Both the position numbers and the translations under genes were made by a program. Under the pieces are notes generated by a model, which saw only the letters and a list, made by a program, of their open reading frames with translations, was not told where the DNA came from and searched no databases. A DNA stretch of 18,575 bases from SM23-78 sp041479965 (GTDB taxonomy: Archaea; Nanobdellota; Nanobdellia; Woesearchaeales; SM23-78): contig JBGOZE010000019.1 of assembly GCA_041479965.1 (NCBI GenBank), forward strand, positions 1-18,575, read 5' to 3'. Position 1 is the stretch's first letter. Each line of letters opens with the position of its first letter. This document shows, in pieces, positions 1 to 8,060 of this stretch.

Positions 1-660
1 CATGTCAGAATATCAAGGTACAAGGCAGAATACCTGGAAGAGGATATCAACGAGTTATTCAAGATTATCAATCAGATTGAAAAAAATCCCGACAATGAAA
101 TAGATTCTTCTGCTTCTGAATCTGGCTATGATGATTTCTTGACAAAAATAAATTATATCCTGGGTCAGGACATCATAGAAAACCTGTCATTCGACTTCCT
201 GGGACAGCAAGACTCCAATAAGGAGATTATCAGGATCTTTCAACAGCTAAAAGAGCTTTTCAGCAAGGTGAATGAGGCTGTTAAGCCTAGCTCACACAAA
301 ATTATCGCATTCAGAGAAATTATCGAGGAAAGGTTCTTTATTGTGGAAAAAGAGATTCAGTTGCTTCACTCAGAGGAGAGCGCAATACGGAAAATCAGGA
401 GGCTCCACAGCCCCGAGCTGAAAAAAAAAGAAGAATATGATATGATGCTGCTCAATCACGAAATATACAAGCTGTTTGAGAAACTTAAAGACAGCAATAA
501 CTATAAGCTTGCCGCACTCATGGGAGAGAGCCCATCAGGCAGCCCCGATGAGAAAAACAAATCAGATATAATCCTGCTTTTGCAAAAAACAGCAGAGCAT
601 CCTGAGCTAAAAAGCTTGCACCAGGGTCTACAAGAAATAAAACAATCCCTGATGCCTTAG
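1..660 (+). CDS. Helical protein of unknown function, 3' part of a gene entering from the left edge
   Basis: The reading frame is open from base 1 to the TAG at 658-660, so the gene starts upstream of the window and 219 residues are visible. A TTG at 139 is an internal codon and not a convincing start, because the frame upstream reads as normal protein (for example YLEEDINELF). The sequence is strongly helical and charged, with amphipathic runs such as IFQQLKELFSKVNEAV and EIYKLFEKLKDS. It has a short Gly/Ser/Pro linker (GESPSGSPDEKN) and no membrane segment or catalytic motif that I recognise. It converges on the glycosyltransferase operon, and the two stop codons overlap (657-660). Its helical style resembles the N-terminus of the neighbouring glycosyltransferase and the tail of the membrane protein, so it may belong to the same system; that is inference. 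Confidence 0.75.
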   Translation, partial: HVRISRYKAEYLEEDINELFKIINQIEKNPDNEIDSSASESGYDDFLTKINYILGQDIIENLSFDFLGQQDSNKEIIRIFQQLKELFSKVNEAVKPSSHKIIAFREIIEERFFIVEKEIQLLHSEESAIRKIRRLHSPELKKKEEYDMMLLNHEIYKLFEKLKDSNNYKLAALMGESPSGSPDEKNKSDIILLLQKTAEHPELKSLHQGLQEIKQSLMP

Positions 661-3600
661 TTTTTCCCCTCGGTTTTTCCTTGGTAAGCATCAAACAAAG
701 CCTTTTCAATCTGTTTCCCAACTATTTCCGAGGACATAGTATCATGTATGAATTTTGACCATTTCCTCATCAAAGCTTTTGCTTCATCTTCTTTTTGATA
801 TATCCAGATTAACTTATCAAAACAATCATTCCAATCGTGCGGAGTGCCATCCAAGATCATGTTGCCATGCTCATCATAAAGGCTTCCAGCCCTGAAAGCA
901 AAAGGATAGCCAGGAAGATTGGCCATGCTCGGAACAGCATAGTTGCCAAAATCAGTGACTCCGGGAGCAACTGTCGGAGCACCGCAGCTAATAGCCTCAA
1001 GATTTGATTGGCCGTAGGTCTCAAAGGAAGAGGCGAAGATGAACGCATCACAAGAGCGATAAATCTCCCTGACCTCTTCAGAGTTGAACTGCCTTTCATG
1101 ATAAGCAACATAGTCCTGCAACTGGTTGTCAATAATCTCTTTTTTTAAGAGTTGTGCAGAATTTCCTTCACTAACGCCCCCGATAATCAGCCTCGCCTCA
1201 TTATAGCCCTTGTCAATCATCAGCTCCTTGAAAGGCCTGATAAGCTTATGGACCATCTTGCTTGTACCAAGCCTTCCAACATAGGCGATGTTGAAAGTCT
1301 TCCGAGGCCAATGCTTTGGCTTCAACTGCTCGATGAAATCAGAATTCCCAGGCGACCAGAAATCAGTATCAATAGGAAACGGAACAAATCTGCATTCCCT
1401 CCCTGTCTTTGCCCTTAATTTAGTTGCATAATCATCAGTCACTGTGATTAGAATGTCAACTTTCCTGGCAAGATTGAATGTTCCTTCCCAGACGCCCCAG
1501 TAGGGAAGTACCAGTATTGTTGAAACTCCCTTATCTTTGCAAGCGTCAATTATATTATTTGCATGCTCTGCTGCGGCATGAATGAGCGCCACATCAATAT
1601 CAGATTCCGCTATCCTGCCTGCAATGAGCTTGGGATCTGAAAAATGCACTGTTCCATTGTAGCCGTCCCTTTCTCCGCCCACAAAAGCATATCCCTCAAC
1701 TGAGTACTTCTGCTTTCTAAGATAGGAAAATACTGTCTCATCCCACCTGGCAACACCATCAGGAGTGCTTCCATCAGGATTGTTGAAGTGGCCTATTATC
1801 CCTATCTTGGCATTGTCCTTCCTTATGCCTGACTCTCTTTTTCCCATTTCAAATAATTCCTCAGACAGCCTAGTCTCCTGATAGGGGGAGATGAACTTTT
1901 CGCCTTTGATGCAAGAAGTGTAGAGCTTACTTGTCTCACTGGCAATCACAGCCCAATTATATTTTGCTCTGACTTCATGCATGGCATTCTTCATTATGGC
2001 ATGCACTTCCCTGGGATGCTCCAAGGTCCAAAACACAGAGTTGATTATGGACTGATGATTCTTTGGGTCAACTGCTATGGCAAGAGGCCGGTTGATGCCT
2101 GGAGGAGGATTTTCTATATACTCTATGCTCTGCTGCTGCCTGCTCCCATCAGCACTGGCTGTAACCCTGAAAGGAGAATATATCTCCCTAGGACCGTCGC
2201 AATCAGTCACAATCAAAGGCACTCCGTAGGATATGGCTTCAATCGCGAACAATGGGAAGCTCTCATGATGGCTAGGCAGGATGGCGATGTCAGGCTTGTA
2301 TTGCCTGTAAACCTTTTCTGCCTGCTCTTCCTCTTTTATGTAGCCTAGCCACGACACCTTGTCTGCGCAGCGGCTCTGTCGGATTTCATTAGCCAATGCT
2401 TTATAATAATCCGCTGCTTTTGTATGGTCTCCTGCGATGAGCAATTGGACTTGAGGATACTTATGGGCGATGTGAGGCAAAGCCTGGATGAGCTCAGTGA
2501 GCCCTTTCTCCCTGGAAATGCGGCCCACGTAAAGTATCTTGATGCTGCGCGGAGAAAAAACTCTTTCAGATGTCTTCTCAACATTCTCAAGCGCTTCAAA
2601 GAAATGGGAATGCAGCTCTACACCATTGGGGATTATGAAGATGTTTTCCTCCTTTACCTGCGGATAATACCTCATCATGAGTTGCTTGCCAAAATTATGC
2701 AGCACAATGAACTTATCTGACAGGTTGATGGTCTGCTCCTGGCATTTTATAGAGTAGGGCATCCACATCTCATTTTTCAGGGTCTGCTCGTAAAGAACAA
2801 ACGAGTGGCATGTGCAAATCACAGGAATCCCTTTGTATATGTTCTTTATCTCGTCCAAGCCTCCGTTGTTGAAGTGATTCTCACCAGGAGCGAAATTGAT
2901 GCTCTGGGTGTGGGCAAGGCTGAGCTTTAGGCTAGGATATTTGTTAAAGAAATGGCTCATGTCCCTAAACTCGAAGTTTGGATGCTCGGTTGAATTAAGA
3001 TAATACCTAAAGAGCCCGATCTCTCCCTGCCTAATCGACCTCTCTATGACATCCACATCAAAGTCTTTCTTCAAGTACTTGGTGAGCTTCCTGGTAACTG
3101 TAGCTACTCCGCCCTCGCCAGTGTATTCGTGAGTCATCATCAACGTCCTTAACTTGCCTGAATCATGATAAATATCTGGCAGCTCACCATTATCTTTGTT
3201 ATCCTGCCCACGGTGACTGGCCAGTGCACCTTTCAACCTACTAAGCTTGTCAACAAACAAGCCATGCTCCTTTTCCAAGGACATGATCTTTGAATCCACA
3301 GCCTGGATCAGCTGCTCAACCTTGGTTTTCATTTTCAAGAAATCATAGTATATCCTATTGACTTGACGGTTGAGCTCTATGGTGAGGTTCTTGTCAGACA
3401 GGAATTCCCTGCTATGCTCAGTATCTTGCCTTTGCTCTTCTATAGCAAGAATTTCCTTTGCATGAGCGTATATTATTGCTTCAAATGATTTGATGCTTTG
3501 CAGTGTATTGAAGTAATTCTCATCAGCAGTCAGATACTTTTCTAATTCCTTTACTTGAGCCTTAAGCTCATCAAGGCTCTTAACAATTTCTTTTGCGCTC

Positions 3601-4046
3601 CCTTTGTTTCTGGTCATGCGAGAAACATTGTCTTGGCCGTCTTCTGAAACCCAGAAAAATCCATTGCTCTCATCATATAGCTGGCCTTTTCCAGCTAATT
3701 CCATTGTCTTGGATTGTATTCTCTGGAGTGATTGGAGAAGAGAAGCCTTCATCTGATTTAGAGCTTCAACATTTTTCTTGATACTTTCAGCGCCATCTTT
3801 AATCACCCTTATCAATTCCTTGCTTTCCTCAGGCGTGGAAGAGCCTCCAATCTGCTCTTCAAGTTCGGTTATCACTTTCAGCAATTGATTCTTGGCACTC
3901 TCATCAGTGAGCTGAGAATAGGCTTTCAAGACATAGGACACCAATGCCTTAATCCTTGCCATCTGGTCTGACTCTTTGTCAAACTTGTCAAGAGCCTGTT
4001 TCTCCTTTTCTTCGTAATCCTTTGCATTATTTATTGGCGGGTCCAT
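657..4046 (-). CDS. Coiled-coil protein with two tandem GT4 glycosyltransferase domains
   Basis: This is an unusual 1129-residue protein. Residues 1 to about 290 are charged and helical, probably coiled coil (ELEEQIGG, LKAQVKELEKYL), with no enzyme motif. Residues about 298-735 form a GT-B fold of the GT4 family. They carry a nucleotide-sugar entry motif GEGGVATVTRKL, the R/K pair in GRISREKG, and the donor-site EX7E motif in HESFPLFAIEAISYG near residue 595. Residues about 743-1125 form a second GT4-like domain with GRLGTSK and a second EX7E in FETYGQSNLEAISCG near residue 1008. Both domains keep the key residues, so two sugar transfers are plausible; donor and acceptor are unknown. It is the last gene of a three-gene operon and starts 2 bases after the membrane-protein stop. 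There is no signal peptide or membrane segment, so it is probably cytoplasmic and recruited to the membrane through its N-terminal helices (inference). Confidence 0.88.
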   Translation of the reverse strand: MDPPINNAKDYEEKEKQALDKFDKESDQMARIKALVSYVLKAYSQLTDESAKNQLLKVITELEEQIGGSSTPEESKELIRVIKDGAESIKKNVEALNQMKASLLQSLQRIQSKTMELAGKGQLYDESNGFFWVSEDGQDNVSRMTRNKGSAKEIVKSLDELKAQVKELEKYLTADENYFNTLQSIKSFEAIIYAHAKEILAIEEQRQDTEHSREFLSDKNLTIELNRQVNRIYYDFLKMKTKVEQLIQAVDSKIMSLEKEHGLFVDKLSRLKGALASHRGQDNKDNGELPDIYHDSGKLRTLMMTHEYTGEGGVATVTRKLTKYLKKDFDVDVIERSIRQGEIGLFRYYLNSTEHPNFEFRDMSHFFNKYPSLKLSLAHTQSINFAPGENHFNNGGLDEIKNIYKGIPVICTCHSFVLYEQTLKNEMWMPYSIKCQEQTINLSDKFIVLHNFGKQLMMRYYPQVKEENIFIIPNGVELHSHFFEALENVEKTSERVFSPRSIKILYVGRISREKGLTELIQALPHIAHKYPQVQLLIAGDHTKAADYYKALANEIRQSRCADKVSWLGYIKEEEQAEKVYRQYKPDIAILPSHHESFPLFAIEAISYGVPLIVTDCDGPREIYSPFRVTASADGSRQQQSIEYIENPPPGINRPLAIAVDPKNHQSIINSVFWTLEHPREVHAIMKNAMHEVRAKYNWAVIASETSKLYTSCIKGEKFISPYQETRLSEELFEMGKRESGIRKDNAKIGIIGHFNNPDGSTPDGVARWDETVFSYLRKQKYSVEGYAFVGGERDGYNGTVHFSDPKLIAGRIAESDIDVALIHAAAEHANNIIDACKDKGVSTILVLPYWGVWEGTFNLARKVDILITVTDDYATKLRAKTGRECRFVPFPIDTDFWSPGNSDFIEQLKPKHWPRKTFNIAYVGRLGTSKMVHKLIRPFKELMIDKGYNEARLIIGGVSEGNSAQLLKKEIIDNQLQDYVAYHERQFNSEEVREIYRSCDAFIFASSFETYGQSNLEAISCGAPTVAPGVTDFGNYAVPSMANLPGYPFAFRAGSLYDEHGNMILDGTPHDWNDCFDKLIWIYQKEDEAKALMRKWSKFIHDTMSSEIVGKQIEKALFDAYQGKTEGKN

Positions 4047-4048
4047 TT

Positions 4049-5212
4049 TTACGGTGCTGGAAGCATGGTCTTGGTGTATCTGTTGATGAAATCTTTCCTG
4101 AAAGTATTGGTTTTTGGAAGATAGTTTGCCCAGATGCCTGAAAGGCTGGCAAACCTCGTCTGCTGAGCAGGCTTCATCTTCCTGTAATCAGAGTGATTGG
4201 TAAGTTTAGATATCAAGTCGTTTATGCTGTCAGCAATTGAATTGAGATTCTTCAGCCTCTCATTGACCTTTTGCCATTGTTCTGGACTGACAGGAGGCTT
4301 AGGCGGAGTGTAGCCACCGATTGAATTCATGAATTCATAATGAGTCTTTAGGACATCATTGCATGATTCCTTGAACTGCCTGAAGCTTGAGTCATAGTTG
4401 TTCAACAAAGCCTGGAACTGGCTCAAGGGCGAGTCAAAATCAGGAGGCTCCTCCGGTTCTTTTTCAGGCTCTTCAGGCTCTTTGTCTGGCTTAGGCCTAG
4501 GGGGCTCTTTGAACCCGTCCTTTTGCCAAGGCCATTTCCATTCATACTCCCCGCTCGTGAAAGCTGTGAATTGGAAAATCTTTACTATGATGAGGATGGT
4601 GAGCAGGACATAGGTCCAGCTGATGATGGTCCCGTAGGCCCTTATCACGAACGTGCCGCCAACTGCGCCTTCAATAGATATGCCTACGAACAAAGCCCAG
4701 TCGTCCAGCAAAGTCAGGAGAATAAAAATCAGGATCAAACCCAAGAGGTTCTTTATCCAACCCATCTTGTCATCCTCACCTTTCTTCCTGAGAACAAACA
4801 CAGAGACTACTGCAAGACCCCAGAAGAATCCTAGGAAGATGAGCGAGCTCATCACCGCAGTCACAAGGCCTCCTGTAGCGAGCAGCCATTCTGTAGGCAT
4901 CATGAAGACTCCTATCATGCTGAAAGAGAAAGCCACGACGCCTGCTGTCTTCTTGTCAAAAATACCCTTGACTTTCTTAAGCGAGGCATTAGAGACTGCG
5001 AAGATGACGATGAAAAGCGCGAATTTCAGGAACCCTTCCTGTATGTACCCGTTTTCCTGTAAGGATTGGATGTTGAAGAGCCTGCTTATGGCTTCAATGC
5101 CCATGTCAAGGAAGCCCACTCCTGTTCCTAGGGCGAGCCCTGATGGAGCAAGAATTATCATTATGAGGATATGAATAAGATATTTTATCCTTACGCTCTT
5201 TTTGATGTTCAT
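4049..5212 (-). CDS. Six-helix membrane protein with charged Pro/Glu linker and helical cytoplasmic tail
   Basis: A 387-residue protein that I do not recognise as a named family. The start is set at 5212 because the ATG there overlaps the TGA of the upstream regulator as ATGA. A longer reading from 5275 would add 21 residues that lie wholly inside the regulator gene. Hydrophobic segments lie at about residues 11-29 (possibly a signal anchor), 60-76, 89-105, 113-141, 153-178 and 193-213. After them comes a linker at about 232-260 rich in Pro, Glu and Lys (EPEEPEKEPEEPPDFD). A soluble helical region of about 125 residues follows, containing a short PPKPPVSP break. The layout suggests a membrane anchor that displays a cytoplasmic docking domain. 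Its operon partner is the coiled-coil double glycosyltransferase, so a scaffold or export role in surface glycan assembly is likely but unproven. Confidence 0.82.
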   Translation of the reverse strand: MNIKKSVRIKYLIHILIMIILAPSGLALGTGVGFLDMGIEAISRLFNIQSLQENGYIQEGFLKFALFIVIFAVSNASLKKVKGIFDKKTAGVVAFSFSMIGVFMMPTEWLLATGGLVTAVMSSLIFLGFFWGLAVVSVFVLRKKGEDDKMGWIKNLLGLILIFILLTLLDDWALFVGISIEGAVGGTFVIRAYGTIISWTYVLLTILIIVKIFQFTAFTSGEYEWKWPWQKDGFKEPPRPKPDKEPEEPEKEPEEPPDFDSPLSQFQALLNNYDSSFRQFKESCNDVLKTHYEFMNSIGGYTPPKPPVSPEQWQKVNERLKNLNSIADSINDLISKLTNHSDYRKMKPAQQTRFASLSGIWANYLPKTNTFRKDFINRYTKTMLPAP

Positions 5213-5460
5213 TTTCGCATCAGCTCTAATACTGCTTTTATGTCTTCCTTGTTTTTGATGCTGTAATAGGAGCACTTGCCTTTCCTTTCATGCTGGATGA
5301 GGCCTGCAATGAGCAGTTGCTTGAGCGCAATAGAAGTGTTGGGCTGGGACCTGCCGATGGATTTAGTGATTTCGCTGACAGTCTTCTTTCCAGAGAACAA
5401 AGTCTTGATTATCTCGAGCCGGTTCTCATCTGCCAGGGCCTTCAGCTTCAAGAGTATCAT
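5209..5460 (-). CDS. ArsR-like winged-helix transcriptional regulator
   Basis: An 83-residue single-domain DNA-binding protein. The N-terminal helix (LLKLKALADENRLEIIKTLF) is typical of ArsR/MarR-like winged-helix regulators. It is followed by the helix-turn-helix (VSEITKSIGRSQPNTSIALK) and a short wing (ERKGKCSYYSI). The ArsR metal-binding ELCVCDL motif is absent and there is a single Cys, so metal sensing is unlikely. It is the first gene of the operon with the membrane protein and the double glycosyltransferase, and its stop overlaps the next start as ATGA, so translation is probably coupled. The start ATG directly abuts a 32-bp near-palindrome that contains the promoter, which strongly suggests autoregulation of the operon. 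The ligand or signal is unknown. Confidence 0.85.
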   Translation of the reverse strand: MILLKLKALADENRLEIIKTLFSGKKTVSEITKSIGRSQPNTSIALKQLLIAGLIQHERKGKCSYYSIKNKEDIKAVLELMRK

Positions 5461-5492
5461 ATAAACAGATATAAATATTTAAATATGTTTAT
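5461..5492 (-). promoter_or_regulatory. Near-palindromic operator overlapping the regulator's core promoter
   Basis: The outer arms are perfect 7-mers: ATAAACA at 5461-5467 and TGTTTAT at 5486-5492. The centre is a perfect palindrome, TAAATATTTA (5472-5481). Overall 14 of 16 position pairs are complementary. On the minus strand the AT-rich core gives a TATA box about 20-27 bases before the ATG at 5460, consistent with a leaderless transcript starting at or near that ATG. A dimer of the encoded winged-helix protein bound here would block TBP/TFB access. The role is inferred from position and symmetry. Confidence 0.65.
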
Positions 5493-5515
5493 ATACTTTT
5501 TGCTTTATCCCTGTC

Positions 5516-6178
5516 TCATCTGAACTCCACTTCCCCGTCAAGATAAACTCCTTTGTCAAGCCTTACAGGTCGCCAGTCGTCAATGACTAGCTCTGCCCCT
5601 AGCCACTTGGCAAGCTCCTCTGGGTTGCCTATGGTGGCGCTTAGAGCGATGAGCTGAAGATTTTTAAGGATAGAACGGAGAATCGTAATTAACACCTCGA
5701 GTGTCGGGCCTCTCCCAGGGTCATTGAGCAGGTGGACTTCATCAATGATGACTGTCTTGACCTGCTTAAGCCAAGGAGCCTTATGCCTGATGAGGCTGTC
5801 AAACTTCTCGCTCGTTGTGATTATTAAATCATATCTTTCCAGGAATGAGTCTGCGCTGTCAATGTCACCAGAACTGATAGCTGTCTTGATGCTCGGATAA
5901 TCCTTCTTGAAAGTCTTGAACTTCTCACTCGCTAGAGCGCGAAGAGGCACAACATAGACAGCCTTGCCTTTGTCATGCAGTATTGCATTCAGGAAAGCAA
6001 ACTCTGCCACCAATGTTTTCCCAGAAGCGGTGGGTGTGCAAACAAGCAAGTTCTTATCCTCAAATAATCCCGCATCGATGCTCTTAGCTTGGCAAGGGCG
6101 CAGCTCTAGAAAGCCTCGCTTCTCAATCTCAGAATAAATCTTTTCAGGAATCTTGGATTGGTATTTTGATAGATTCAT
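5516..6178 (-). pseudogene. hel308: Hel308 helicase cut off after the first RecA domain
   Basis: The 220-residue product matches the N-terminal RecA1 domain of Hel308, the archaeal Ski2-like 3'-5' helicase that acts at stalled replication forks. Visible motifs are the Q motif (LRPCQAKSI, about 26-34), Walker A TPTASGKT (48-55), Ia (VPLRALASEK), Ib (TTSEKF), motif II DEVHLL (146-151) and motif III SATIGN (180-185). The frame then stops with TGA after the strand leading into RecA2. Hel308 is usually about 700 residues, so RecA2 (motifs IV-VI), the winged helix and the ratchet domain are missing. The next 55 bases are promoter of the regulator operon, and no frame continues the helicase. The start is set at the ATG at 6178, with a TATA box about 27 bases upstream, not the TTG at 6187. 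It could be a dead remnant, or one half of a split helicase whose other half lies elsewhere; the intact frame and promoter leave this open. Confidence 0.75.
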
Positions 6179-6200
6179 ATTATTCAAGGATGTTTAACTG

Positions 6201-6210
6201 GTTAATAAAG
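6201..6210 (-). promoter_or_regulatory. TATA box of the hel308 fragment
   Basis: On the minus strand this reads CTTTATTAAC and is centred about 28 bases before the ATG at 6178, the spacing expected for a leaderless archaeal transcript. It argues that the truncated gene is still transcribed. Confidence 0.5.
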
Positions 6211-6247
6211 ATTTGTTTGTGATAAATACAACCTGCCAAAATAAAAG

Positions 6248-6256
6248 CTTTATATA
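6248..6256 (+). promoter_or_regulatory. TATA box of the radical SAM gene
   Basis: CTTTATATA lies in an AT-rich stretch preceded by purines (AAAAG). The expected transcription start is near 6277-6282. That would make an ATG at 6282 leaderless, or give the ATG at 6318 a leader of about 36 bases with an AGGAG site. Confidence 0.6.
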
Positions 6257-6317
6257 CCCCCTATTATTTTCCTTGTCTAAAATGAGAGGTGGTGAGCTTT
6301 CTTCAGGAGAAAAGCCC

Positions 6318-8051
6318 ATGATAATCGGCGTGATTCCGCAGTTTCCACCTCATTCCAAGCAGAACATATATGCTAAGGTTAGGATGCCTCCAGTAGGGAT
6401 ATTATCTGTTCTTGCCCAGTTGAAGCGCGATTTGGGAATCGAGGCTTATGCTATTGATGAGAACAATTATGGCGGCCCAATGGATTCCAATGGCTTACCA
6501 GACCATTTATCTCTGCAGAAGAATCATCCTGTGAAGCTAGCCATGTTCTACGGAGGCATGAGCAATGCTGTTCCTAGGCTGTATAACACTGCTCAGCAAT
6601 ACCAGGCTCTGGGCATACCGACCATTGCAGGAGGCAGCCATGTTGATGCCTTACCAAAAGAGGCTCTACAATCAGGCATTGATGTGGTGGTGCACGGCGA
6701 AGGTGAAGAGACTGCAAAAGAGCTTTTCCAAGCCATGATATCAGACGGCCAGGTTGTCAAGGATTATAAGAAAAGGCTTGAGCAGATAGTTGGCATAAGC
6801 TTCTTGAATGAGAATAACAGCTACGTGTTCACAGGCAAAAGAGAGCCTCTAAGAAATCTTGATGAACTAGCAGACCCTGACCTCGGGATTGTGAGGTTTA
6901 TGGGAAAAGACTGGAGCTCAATACCTATCAGCAGGGGCCGTGGCTGTAACTTCAAATGTGAATTCTGCGTTGTGAACAAGCAATACGGGACTTTCAAAGC
7001 AAGCTCTGCAGACAAGGCCTTCAATCAAATCAAGCACTATGCAGAGCAAGGCTACAAGCACTTCTTTGTTGTGGATGATAATTTTGCCCAGAACATTCCA
7101 GAGACAATAGAACTCTGCAAGCTGATAGGGGACTACAAGACCAAGTCTAACAAAAAAATAGACCTAATGGTGCAGGTCAGGACTGAAATAGCAGAGAACA
7201 ATGAGCTGATTGAGGCCATGAGATACGCAGGAGTGTCAAGCCTAGCCATTGGCTATGAAAGCCCTATACATGAGGAATTAAAAGCCATGAGAAAAGGAGT
7301 CACAGTTGAGAAGCTGGTGCAAAGGTCAAGGAAGCTATCCAGGCACTTTCACCTACACGGCATGTTCATCTTTGGCTACCCATCATTCAATGACTCAGAG
7401 TACAAGTCAGAACTGACTTTGAAGCAAAAAGCAAAAGCCTATTCTCAGTTCTTCAAGAAGGCAAGAATAGACACAGTGCAGATTTTTAACGCAGTCCCAT
7501 TGCCAGGCTCAGAGCTAAGGACAAAACTCGAATTAGAAGACCGGATACCTTCCCAGTCAGTTGTGGGCTGGGACAAATATGACGGATTATTCCTTTGCTA
7601 TAAGCCTGAAGAAGGAGTTGATGCCTTTGAGCTGCAAAACCTTCCCTTAGCCTTGATGAAGAAAAGATATTTAGGCAGCTTTCTCAAAAGAAACCTTAAC
7701 TATGCTAACTGGATGAACTGGGCATATGATTTCTCAATAGGCTTCCCAATAAACTTCAGCATTTACTACACTAAAAGATTTGTTCATAACCTAAAGCAAA
7801 AAGAGCAATGGCAAAAATTAGTGAAAACCAAGGAGAGAATGCTTCCTGAAAGAAATGTTTTCTATGAATCACTTGTGGATGCCTGGGATGACACAAAGAA
7901 AAGAATAAAAAAACTGGTCATCAAGACCTACGCAGCAGACATTGTGAGAAAATGGATGAAGCTCTACGAGAAGGGCGACTATCGAGAAGCATTAAAAAAA
8001 CTTTCTTTACAAGACAATAATGTTAATGGATATACTGCGAAAACCAGATGA
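6318..8051 (+). CDS. B12-binding-domain radical SAM protein
   Basis: An iron-sulfur enzyme that should cleave S-adenosylmethionine to make a 5'-deoxyadenosyl radical; the substrate is unknown. With the ATG at 6318 it has 577 residues. The N-terminal ~150 residues form a Rossmann-like B12-binding domain that starts with a strand (MIIGVIPQFPP) and contains GGSHVDALP and VVVHGEGEET. The expected DXHXXG reads DENNYG, so the axial His is replaced by Asn. The radical SAM core follows, with CX3CX2C at C210, C214 and C217 (GCNFKCEFC) and later strands such as GYESP and MFIFGYP. The last ~170 residues are a helical extension with several Trp. The start at 6318 has AGGAG at 6304-6308; an in-frame ATG at 6282 would add 12 residues and fits a leaderless transcript. 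It converges on argS 9 bases away and stands alone, so context gives no substrate clue. This architecture occurs in lipid- and tetrapyrrole-modifying enzymes and in methyltransferases. Confidence 0.85.
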   Translation: MIIGVIPQFPPHSKQNIYAKVRMPPVGILSVLAQLKRDLGIEAYAIDENNYGGPMDSNGLPDHLSLQKNHPVKLAMFYGGMSNAVPRLYNTAQQYQALGIPTIAGGSHVDALPKEALQSGIDVVVHGEGEETAKELFQAMISDGQVVKDYKKRLEQIVGISFLNENNSYVFTGKREPLRNLDELADPDLGIVRFMGKDWSSIPISRGRGCNFKCEFCVVNKQYGTFKASSADKAFNQIKHYAEQGYKHFFVVDDNFAQNIPETIELCKLIGDYKTKSNKKIDLMVQVRTEIAENNELIEAMRYAGVSSLAIGYESPIHEELKAMRKGVTVEKLVQRSRKLSRHFHLHGMFIFGYPSFNDSEYKSELTLKQKAKAYSQFFKKARIDTVQIFNAVPLPGSELRTKLELEDRIPSQSVVGWDKYDGLFLCYKPEEGVDAFELQNLPLALMKKRYLGSFLKRNLNYANWMNWAYDFSIGFPINFSIYYTKRFVHNLKQKEQWQKLVKTKERMLPERNVFYESLVDAWDDTKKRIKKLVIKTYAADIVRKWMKLYEKGDYREALKKLSLQDNNVNGYTAKTR

Positions 8052-8060
8052 ATAATTTCT

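Noticed and set aside
4653..5174. 173-codon open frame on the plus strand, opposite the membrane protein
   Set aside because: It is antisense to a well-supported gene with clear membrane helices and operon overlaps, has no promoter or ribosome site, and reads as Met/Ser/Pro-rich nonsense.
5213..5275. 21-residue N-terminal extension of the membrane protein
   Set aside because: It lies entirely inside the regulator gene, and the ATGA overlap at 5209-5212 gives a better start.
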